Shown here one piece after another: positions 22,591 to 30,982 of a DNA stretch of 64,000 nt. Numbering within the stretch: the first letter of the stretch is position 1; each line of letters opens with the position of its first letter. The position numbers were made by a program, and so were the translations under genes. The stretch spans positions 310,001 through 374,000 of the forward strand of contig NZ_CP045417.1 of the NCBI RefSeq assembly GCF_009363755.1, given 5' to 3'. This DNA comes from Halomonas sp. THAF5a. Lineage in GTDB: Bacteria; Pseudomonadota; Gammaproteobacteria; Pseudomonadales; Halomonadaceae. The notes beneath the pieces are model-generated. The model was given only the letters and a program-made list of their open reading frames with translations. It searched no databases and was not told the origin of the DNA.

Positions 22591-23931
22591 ATGAACGAGA
22601 CGCTGGAACGCTGGGGCACGCGACGCGCCTTTATCCTGGCGGTGACCGGAGCGGCGGTGGGGCTGGGCAACATCTGGCGCTTTCCCTACATCACCGGGGA
22701 GAACGGCGGCGCCGTCTTCCTGCTGCTCTACGTGGCCTTCGTGCTGCTGCTGGGTCTGCCGATGATGATGGCCGAGATCCTGGTCGGCCGGGCCGGGCGA
22801 CGCAGCCCCATGCAGTCGATCGGCCACCTGGCCGCCCAGGCCGGGGCCTCGCGCCACTGGCGCTGGCTGGGGCTGTTCGGCGCCTTCACGGTCTTCTGCA
22901 TCCTCTCCTTCTACTCGGTGGTGTCGGGCTGGTCCATCGAGTTCCTGGTGGCCTCGATCAACGGCGACTTCGTGGGGCGCAGCGCGGCCGAGATCGGCGC
23001 CGGCTTCGACGCCTTCCTCGCCGACCCGCGGCGGCTGACCTTCAACCACACCCTGTTCCTGGTGATGACCATCCTGGTGGTCGCCGCCGGGGTGACCAAG
23101 GGGCTCGAGAAGCTCAACAACCTGCTGATGCCGATGCTCTACGCGCTGCTGCTGGTGCTGGCGGGCTATGCCGCCACCACCGAGGGCTTCGGCCCGGCGC
23201 TTTCCTGGCTGTTCCTGCCCGACGTCTCGGCGGTGACCCCCCTGGTGATGCTGCAGGCCATGGGCCACGCCTTCTTCACCCTGGCGGTGGGCGCCTGCGC
23301 GCTGATGGCCTACGGCGCCTACATGCCGGACCACCAGAGCCTGCCCCGCGCCGCGGCGGCGGTGGCGGTGCTCGACGTGGCGGTGGCGCTGCTCGCCGGC
23401 ATCGCCATCTTCTCGGTGGTGTTCGCCCAGGGCATGGACCCGGGCGAGGGGCCGGGGCTGATGTTCGTGACCCTGCCGGTGGCCTTCGCCGAGCTGCCCG
23501 GCGGGCCGCTGTGGCTCTCGCTGTTCTTCCTGCTGCTGCTGCTGGCGACCTGGACCTCCTCGATCAACCTCGCCGAGCCGATGGTCGCCACCCTGCAGGG
23601 CTGGGGCCTGTCGCGGGGCCTGGCGTCCGCCGCCGTGGGGATCTCGGTGTGGGGGCTCGGCATGCTCTCGGTGCTCTCCTTCTCGACCCTGGCCGAGACC
23701 CGGGTGCTGTTCGGCATGAACCCCTTCGAGCTGGTCAGCACCATCCCGCCGGAGATCTTCCTGCCGCTGGGCGGCCTCTTGATCGCGGTGTTCGCCGCCT
23801 GGGTGATGCCCGAGCAGGAGGCCCTGCGGGCGCTGGATGCCGGCCCCAACGGCTTCCGCTTCTGGCGCGCGCTGCTGCGCTGGGTGTCGATCCCGCTGAC
23901 GCTGGTAGTATTGGGGGCCGGGCTGATCTGA
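22591..23931 (+). CDS. Sodium-dependent transporter of the NSS (SNF) family
   Basis: A 446-residue LeuT-fold symporter with about eleven to twelve membrane segments. The first helix carries the family signature (AAVGLGNIWRFPYITGENGG), which forms the sodium and substrate sites. Bacterial NSS proteins usually carry amino acids such as tryptophan, tyrosine, leucine or methionine; the substrate here is not predictable. AGGGTG precedes the ATG. The gamma carbonic anhydrase gene follows after 45 bp, so the two may be co-transcribed. Confidence 0.9.
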   Translation: MNETLERWGTRRAFILAVTGAAVGLGNIWRFPYITGENGGAVFLLLYVAFVLLLGLPMMMAEILVGRAGRRSPMQSIGHLAAQAGASRHWRWLGLFGAFTVFCILSFYSVVSGWSIEFLVASINGDFVGRSAAEIGAGFDAFLADPRRLTFNHTLFLVMTILVVAAGVTKGLEKLNNLLMPMLYALLLVLAGYAATTEGFGPALSWLFLPDVSAVTPLVMLQAMGHAFFTLAVGACALMAYGAYMPDHQSLPRAAAAVAVLDVAVALLAGIAIFSVVFAQGMDPGEGPGLMFVTLPVAFAELPGGPLWLSLFFLLLLLATWTSSINLAEPMVATLQGWGLSRGLASAAVGISVWGLGMLSVLSFSTLAETRVLFGMNPFELVSTIPPEIFLPLGGLLIAVFAAWVMPEQEALRALDAGPNGFRFWRALLRWVSIPLTLVVLGAGLI

Positions 23932-23976
23932 TCGGCCCGAACAGAGCGGCCTGACCCAACGACAACGAGGTGAACG

Positions 23977-24525
23977 ATGAGCGAGGCAACGTGCCTGCGG
24001 CCCTGGCAGGGCCATGAGCCGCAGCTGGGCGAGCGGGTCTACATCGACCCGGACTGCGTGGTGCTGGGCGACGTGGTGCTGGGCGACGACTGCTCGGTGT
24101 GGCCGATGGCGGTGATCCGCGGCGACATGCACCGCATCCGCATCGGCGCACGGGTCAGCGTGCAGGACGGCAGCGTGCTGCACATCACCCACGCCAGCGA
24201 CTTCAACCCCGACGGCTTCCCGCTGACCATCGGCGACGACGTGACCATCGGCCACAAGGCGATCCTGCACGGCGCCACCCTGGGCAGCCGCATCCTGGTC
24301 GGCATGGGCGCCATCGTCATGGACGGCGCGGTGGTCGAGGACGAGGTGATCATCGCCGCCGGGGCCGTGGTGACGCCCGGCAAGCACCTGGCGAGCGGCC
24401 ATGTCTACGCCGGCAACCCCGCCAAGGCGCTGCGGCCGATCAAGGAGGCCGAGCGGGCCTTCTTCCCCTACACGGCCGGCAACTATGTAAAGTTGAAGGA
24501 CGAGTACCTGGCCGCCGCACAATGA
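23977..24525 (+). CDS. Gamma-carbonic anhydrase family protein (YrdA-like)
   Basis: A 182-residue left-handed beta-helix protein built from hexapeptide repeats such as VVLGDVVLGDD. Zinc ligands appear as His69, His93 and His98 in LHITH and IGHKAILHG, and the trimer-forming Arg48/Asp50 lie in RGDMHRIRIG. The family includes active gamma-carbonic anhydrases, but most bacterial YrdA-type members have weak or no measured activity. ACGAGG lies before the ATG. Confidence 0.9.
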   Translation: MSEATCLRPWQGHEPQLGERVYIDPDCVVLGDVVLGDDCSVWPMAVIRGDMHRIRIGARVSVQDGSVLHITHASDFNPDGFPLTIGDDVTIGHKAILHGATLGSRILVGMGAIVMDGAVVEDEVIIAAGAVVTPGKHLASGHVYAGNPAKALRPIKEAERAFFPYTAGNYVKLKDEYLAAAQ

Positions 24526-24537
24526 TGCGCTAACCCA

Positions 24538-24583
24538 TTGTTTTCCATTGTCGGGGCGCGCGATAATCTGGTCATTTATCCAG
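24538..24583 (+). promoter_or_regulatory. Candidate promoter with LexA-like operator upstream of the YdjM-like gene
   Basis: A -35-like TTGTTT (24538-24543) and a -10 GATAAT (24562-24567) are 18 bp apart. Immediately after the -10 lies CTGGTCATTTATCCAG (24568-24583), a CTG-N10-CAG element with the geometry of the gammaproteobacterial SOS box. The fourth base is G instead of the usual T, so it would be an imperfect site. It lies 22 bp before the ATG of a gene whose E. coli relative, ydjM, belongs to the LexA regulon. Confidence 0.5.
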
Positions 24584-24605
24584 TAATCGAGGGGCGCGCC
24601 CCGGC

Positions 24606-25252
24606 ATGGCCAACTTTCGCACCCATCTCGGCGTGGCCGCCGCCGGCGGCGCCGTGCTGGCCCATGGCGGCTGGCAGGCGGGCCTCTGGGGCGCCGTGGA
24701 GAGCCTGCCGCTGCTGGCGCTGGTCACCCTGGGCGGCATCCTGCCCGACATCGATGCCGACCGCTCCAAGGCGATCCGCCTGATCTTCCACCTGCTGGCC
24801 GTGCCCGCGGTGGTCGCCAGCGCCCTGCTGCTGCAGGCGCGGCTGCCCGTCGGCACCCTGCTGATGGCGTGCGGCGCGATCTATCTCGCCGTGCGCTTCC
24901 TGGCCGGGGCGCTGTTCGCCCGCTTCACCGTGCACCGCGGCCTCTGGCACTCGCTGCTGGCGGCCGGGCTGTGCGGGCTCTCCACCACCGCGCTGAGCCA
25001 CCGGCTGTTCGATCAGCCCGACCACCTGGCCTGGGCCCAGGGCGCCGCCCTGGCACTCGGCTTCGTCATCCACCTGCTGCTCGATGAGCTCTACAGCGTC
25101 GATCTCACCGGCGCGCGCCTGAAGCGCTCCTTCGGCACGGCCCTGAAGCCCTTCGACTGGCGCGAGCCGGGCAACTCCCTGGCGATGCTGATGGCGGCGG
25201 TGAGCCTCGCCCCCTGGCTGCCGCCCTGGGGGCCGCTGCGCGAGCTGCTGGT

Positions 25253-25277
<25 letters not shown>
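24606..25277 (+). CDS. YdjM-like membrane-bound metal-dependent hydrolase family protein (DUF457-type)
   Basis: A 223-residue protein with several hydrophobic segments. The family's conserved polar motifs are present: THLGVA at residues 6-11, LGGILPDIDAD near 40-50, TVHRGLWHS near 105, and the HLLLDELYSVD stretch near 160-170. These acidic and histidine residues resemble the phospholipase C-like metal site annotated for this family. The biochemical reaction is unknown. GAGGGGC precedes the ATG. The gene overlaps the 3' end of the convergent dctD-type gene by 25 bp. The LexA-like site upstream suggests damage induction. Confidence 0.85.
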
Positions 25278-26627
<1,350 letters not shown>

Positions 26628-26635
<8 letters not shown>

Positions 26636-28541
26636 GGGTGTCGTGCTCCGTGGTCCGCGGCTCGCCGGCGCCGTCGGGGCCGGCGGCGCGGGGCAGGGTG
26701 ATGGTGAAGCGGGCGCCGCCGCCGGGGGCCCGGTCCGCGCTCAGCTCGCCGTCCAGGTCGTCGATGATCCGCGCCGAGATCGACAGGCCCAGCCCCAGGC
26801 CGCTGCCCGGTGCCTTGGTGGTGAAGAAGGGCTCGAAGATCCGCCCGAGGTGCTCGTCGGCGATCCCGGGGCCATTGTCGCTTACCCGCAGGCGCACCGT
26901 CGCCTCGCCCGGCTCGATGGTGAGCGCCAGGCGCGGCTCCGGCGTCTGGCTCATCGCCTGCAGGGCGTTGCCGATCAGGTTGACCAGCACCTGCTCGAGG
27001 CGCACCAGGTCGGCGCGCACCCAGGCCTCCTCCGCGGGCCAGTCGCGCTCGATCGCGACGCCGCCCTCGCGCAGCCGCGACTGGAAGAGGCGCAGGGCGT
27101 AGTCGAAGCAGGCCGATACCGACACGGCGGTGGGGCGATCGCCGCTCTTGCGCGAGAACTGGCGCAGCTGGGCGCTGATCTCCGCCATGCGCTCGGTGAG
27201 CTCGACGATCTGCGCCAGGTTGTCGCGGGTCGCCTCGAGGCGGCCGCGCGCGAGGAAGGCGCTCGCGTTCTCGGCATAGGCGCGGATCGCCGCCAGCGGC
27301 TGGTTGAGCTCGTGGTTGATGCCGGCGGCTAGCTGACCGAGCACGGCCAGCTTGGCCGCCTGGACCAGCTCGTCGCGGGTCTGACGCAGGCGCTCCTCGG
27401 CCAGCCGACGCTCCTCGATCTCCCCGGAGAGGCGCCGGTTGGTCTCGACCAGGTCCCGGGTGCGGCGCTGGACGTTACGCTCCAGCTCGTCCCGGGCCCG
27501 GGCCAGGGTGCGGCGCTCGCGCTCGGCGAACTGCTCGCGCTCGCGGCGCAGCCGCCGGCGCTGCCAGCCGATGCCGCCGGCCAGCACCACCACGCCGTAG
27601 AGGCCGCCGGCGAGCAGTGCAGCAAGCCACTGCGCCCGGGTCACCGGGGCCAGCGAGGTGAGGATCTGCATTCGCCAGCCGAAGTCCGGCATGGGGCGCG
27701 AGAGCCCCAGGTACTCGGTGTCGGCCAGCGGGCCGTGGCGGAAGCCGATCCCCTGGCCTTGTTCCTCGAGATCGCCCAGATAGGCGATGCCGGAGGCGTC
27801 GAGGGCCTCGTCGGCGTAGCGGCGGGTCGCCAGCAGCGCCTCGCGCTCGGCGCCGGAGAGCGGTCGCAGCGCCTGCAGGCGTAGCTCCGGGCGGCTGGCC
27901 ATGAAGATGATGTCGTCGCCGTCGATCACCAGCAGCTCGGCGTCCTGCTCGGCCCAGCCCGCCTCCACGGTGTCGAGCAGCACCTTCACCACCATCACGC
28001 CGTCGGCGGTGGCGTCGGGGGCGGTCTCCTCCAGCCAGACCGGCGCCGAGAAGTAGTAGCCGCGCTCGCGGGACTGCACGCCGAGGCCGTAGAAGCGCCC
28101 GGGCCGGCCGGCGATCGCCTCCTGGAAGTAGCGGCGAAAGGCGTAGTTCTGGCCGATGAAGGTGGCGGGGCGGTGCCAGTTGCTGGACGCCAGGGTGTCG
28201 CCGTGACGGTCGAGCAGGTAGATGTCGGAGACCCCCACCGTGGCGCGGAAACGGTCCAGCAGGCGGTTGAGCGGCATCGCGTCCTGGGTGTCGGGGGCGG
28301 CCAGGAAGCGCTTGACCATCTCCCGGGAGGCGAGCAGCTCGGGCAGGTAGTCGTGGCGCGACAGGTGGCCGACCAGGCCCTCGGCGGAGAGGCGCAGCTC
28401 GTTCTCGGCGTCCTGGCGCAGCTGTGTCAGGGCCTGGTCGCGGGCCAGCTGGGCGGCCTGCCACATGGCGAGCACGAGCCCCAGCGGGGCCAGCACCCAG
28501 AGCAGGCGGCGCACGCCGCGGCCGCGGGGCGAAGTCGGCAT
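26628..28541 (-). CDS. dctB: Sensor histidine kinase, DctB type
   Basis: A 637-residue membrane kinase. One TM helix lies near residues 12-30. A periplasmic double-Cache-like sensor region (about 35-300) includes YYFSAPVW and RRYFQEA typical of DctB. A second TM lies near 305-325. A coiled linker (330-395) precedes the HisKA domain with phosphorylatable His410 in GINHELNQPL. The ATPase domain has N, G1 (DNGPGI) and G2 (GSGLGLGLSI) boxes. DctB-type sensors bind C4-dicarboxylates or related short acids. It starts 9 bp after the lldR-type gene, so it is probably co-transcribed with a lactate regulator. Confidence 0.87.
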
Positions 28542-28550
28542 GGCCGGGCC

Positions 28551-29321
28551 TCAGGAGTCGGCGGGCATGACCTGCGAGCGGCGCAGGGCGCGCTGGGCCC
28601 GGGTCTCGGCGCGCTCCAGCTCCAGAAGCCCCTCCTCGACGAACACCAGGTGCTCGTGGGCCCGGGCCCGGGCGTCCTCGGCGCGCCCCTCGAGGATGGC
28701 GTCGAGCAGGGCGCGATGCTGCACCATCAGCCGCGGACGGGCGTCGGGCTTCTCGAACAGGTGCGCCAGGTTGTCGACGATACTCTTCTCCAGCAGGTGG
28801 AAGATCCCGCGGATGGTGTGCAGCAGCAGGACGTTGTGGGCGGCCTCGGCGATGGCCAGGTGGAAGGCCGCGTCGGCCTTGGCCTCCTCGATGGGGTCGC
28901 GTCCCTGGAAGCAGGCCTCCAGCTCCTCGAAGCGCGCGATCAGCAGCGCCTTGTCGGTGGGCGTTGAGCGCAGGGCCGCGTAGTAGGCGGAGAGCCCCTC
29001 CATGGCATCGCGGAACTCCAGCAGGTCGAGGTGGAACTCGCCGTGGCGGGAGAGCATCTCCAGCAGCGGGTCGCTGTAGCCGCCGTTGAGCTCCTCGCTG
29101 ATGAAGGTGCCGCCGCCCTGGCGGCTGGTCAAGAGCCCCCGGGCCGAGAGCTTCTGGATGGCCTCGCGCAGGGAGGGGCGCGAGACGCCGAAGCGCTCGG
29201 CCAGCTCGCGCTCGGGCGGAAGGCGCTGGCCGGGCCGCAGGCTGCCCTCGAGGATCAGGGCCTCCAGCCGCTCGGTGATGACGTCGGCGAGGCGCGGGTG
29301 CTGAACGGGTTGGTAGGCCAT
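28551..29321 (-). CDS. lldR: LldR-type GntR/FCD transcriptional repressor
   Basis: A 256-residue regulator with an N-terminal winged helix (ERFGVSRPSLREAIQKLSARGLL) and a C-terminal FCD ligand domain whose metal/ligand residues include the D-FHLAIAEAAHN helix (near residue 145). It resembles E. coli LldR in RQGGGTFI and in the FHLAIAEA-HN-LLL segments. It is divergent from lldD, and two ATTGGT-N3-ACCAAT operators lie in the shared control region, one over its own promoter. It should repress lactate oxidation genes until lactate binds. The ATG at 29321 fits family starts, but it has no good ribosome-binding site. Confidence 0.88.
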   Translation of the reverse strand: MAYQPVQHPRLADVITERLEALILEGSLRPGQRLPPERELAERFGVSRPSLREAIQKLSARGLLTSRQGGGTFISEELNGGYSDPLLEMLSRHGEFHLDLLEFRDAMEGLSAYYAALRSTPTDKALLIARFEELEACFQGRDPIEEAKADAAFHLAIAEAAHNVLLLHTIRGIFHLLEKSIVDNLAHLFEKPDARPRLMVQHRALLDAILEGRAEDARARAHEHLVFVEEGLLELERAETRAQRALRRSQVMPADS

Positions 29322-29355
29322 GGGGGCACCATCGAGAGAAAGGGTAAAAGAGGAA

Positions 29356-29398
29356 ATTGGTAAGACCAATATTAGGCGATGAGATGCCTGCCTGGCAA
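29356..29398 (-). promoter_or_regulatory. lldR promoter with LldR-type operator 1
   Basis: On the minus strand TTGCCA (29398-29393) and TAATAT (29374-29369) are 18 bp apart. The perfect dyad ATTGGT-AAG-ACCAAT (29356-29370) overlaps the end of the -10 and the expected start of transcription. This is the operator form known for the LldR/PdhR branch of FadR-type GntR repressors, so autorepression is likely. Confidence 0.75.
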
Positions 29399-29494
29399 GT
29401 CGGCGTCGACGAGCGAAGGCGCTGTCGATCAACGAGTTATGGAGACTCTGGGCGAGATGTGACTAAAGTATAAGCGCCCTTGGCGAGGGGAGGT

Positions 29495-29559
29495 TTGACA
29501 CCGCTTGTCGGGCGCTTCTAGAGTGCGCCTCACGTCTTATGTAAATTGGTTTTACCAAT
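29495..29559 (+). promoter_or_regulatory. lldD promoter with LldR-type operator 2
   Basis: TTGACA (29495-29500) and TAGAGT (29519-29524) are 18 bp apart and point toward lldD. The second perfect dyad ATTGGT-TTT-ACCAAT (29545-29559) lies about 15-29 bp past the expected start point. The remaining leader to the lldD start (29560-29782) is about 220 nt, and I see no gene in it. Confidence 0.72.
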
Positions 29560-29782
29560 AATCGATGACTCGTCCGGTCATGCATCATGTCACGTGGCCG
29601 TGCCTGATTGCCTCAAGACGCTCCCCGGCAGGCTCACGCCACACTTCCCGAGCGCGCGCAGGGAGAGGGGGCTGGCTCGTCATGATGCGCTCGCTCGCAT
29701 ACCGGGGGGGAGACGCTTCTCACCCGACACGAGATCGTCGCCAGCCACTCCTGGATTGTCCATCCACTGCACGGGACTCGCC

Positions 29783-30925
29783 ATGATCATTTCCGCTTCC
29801 ACGGACTACCGCCGGGCCGCCGAGCGCCGTATTCCGCCCTTCCTCTTCCACTATGCCGACGGCGGCGCCTACGCCGAGCATACGCTGCGGCGCAATGTCG
29901 AGGATCTGGCCGGTGTTGCCCTGCGCCAGCGGGTGCTGAAGGACATGTCGTCCCTGTCGCTTGAGACCGAGCTGTTCGGCGAGTCGCTGGCCATGCCGGT
30001 GGCGCTGGCGCCGGTGGGCCTGGCGGGCATGTACGCCCGGCGAGGCGAGGTGCAGGCGGCGAGAGCGGCGGCCGGGAAGGGCATTCCGTTCACGCTGTCC
30101 ACGGTGTCGGTCTGCCCCATCAATGAAGTCGCCTCGGCCGTGGATCGTCCCCTCTGGTTCCAGCTCTACGTGCTCAAGGATAGAGGCTTCATGAAGCATG
30201 TACTGGAGCGCGCCAAGGCCGCGGGGGTCAAGACGCTCGTCTTCACGGTCGACATGCCGGTGCCCGGGGCGCGCTATCGCGATGCCCATTCCGGCATGAG
30301 CGGCAAGCACGGCGGCATCCGCCGCATGCTTCAGGCGGCGACCCATCCGCGCTGGGCCTGGGACGTGGGCGTTCACGGTCGCCCTCACGATCTGGGGAAT
30401 GTCTCGGACTATCGCGGCCACCCCACCGAGCTCGAGGACTATATCGCCTGGCTCGGCGACAACTTCGATCCGTCCATCTCCTGGAAGGATCTGGAATGGA
30501 TCCGCGAGTTCTGGGACGGGCCGATGATCATCAAGGGCATCCTCGACCCCGAGGACGCTCGCGATGCCGTGCGCTTCGGCGCGGATGGCATCGTCGTCTC
30601 CAACCATGGCGGTCGCCAGCTCGATGGTGTGCCCTCCACGGCACGCGCTCTGCCGGCCATCGCCGATGCGGTCAAGGGCGACCTGGCCATCCTGGCCGAT
30701 TCCGGCGTGCGCAACGGCCTCGACGTGGTGCGCATGATCGCCATGGGAGCCGATACCGTGCTGATGGGGCGTGCCTTCATCTATGCGCTGGCCACCTCTG
30801 GAGAAGCGGGCGTGTCGCATCTGCTCGAGCTGATCGACAAGGAAATGCGCGTGGCAATGACGCTCACCGGAGCGCGTACCATCGCCGATCTCGGGCCGGA
30901 TTCGCTGGTGGGCGAGCCGCGGTGA
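29783..30925 (+). CDS. lldD: L-lactate dehydrogenase (FMN, quinone-linked)
   Basis: Membrane-associated flavoenzyme oxidising L-lactate to pyruvate and passing electrons to the quinone pool. The 380-residue product matches the family length. It contains the N-terminal [33 protein letters not shown], the FQLYVLKDR segment, and the catalytic [10 protein letters not shown] with the active-site His. The upstream open frame is not conserved; the ATG at 29783 (MIISAS) fits family starts, with only a weak GGGA before it. The fused D-lactate dehydrogenase follows after 57 bp. No lactate permease gene is adjacent. Confidence 0.95.
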   Translation: MIISASTDYRRAAERRIPPFLFHYADGGAYAEHTLRRNVEDLAGVALRQRVLKDMSSLSLETELFGESLAMPVALAPVGLAGMYARRGEVQAARAAAGKGIPFTLSTVSVCPINEVASAVDRPLWFQLYVLKDRGFMKHVLERAKAAGVKTLVFTVDMPVPGARYRDAHSGMSGKHGGIRRMLQAATHPRWAWDVGVHGRPHDLGNVSDYRGHPTELEDYIAWLGDNFDPSISWKDLEWIREFWDGPMIIKGILDPEDARDAVRFGADGIVVSNHGGRQLDGVPSTARALPAIADAVKGDLAILADSGVRNGLDVVRMIAMGADTVLMGRAFIYALATSGEAGVSHLLELIDKEMRVAMTLTGARTIADLGPDSLVGEPR

Positions 30926-30933
30926 ATAACGAC

Positions 30934-30969
30934 TCGGCGTGTCGGCATGAGTCGGCGTGTCGGCATGAG
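30934..30969 (+). repeat. 18-bp perfect tandem duplication between lldD and the D-lactate dehydrogenase gene
   Basis: The unit TCGGCGTGTCGGCATGAG occurs twice back to back (30934-30951 and 30952-30969), just before the ribosome-binding site of the next gene. Each copy holds an in-frame ATG, producing alternative upstream starts. It looks like a recent slip duplication. Confidence 0.9.
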
Positions 30970-30982
30970 ACAGGAGAATGAG

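Noticed and set aside
29546..29782. Longer version of lldD starting at 29546
   Set aside because: The first 79 residues have no family similarity and would cover the operator; the family start is at 29783.
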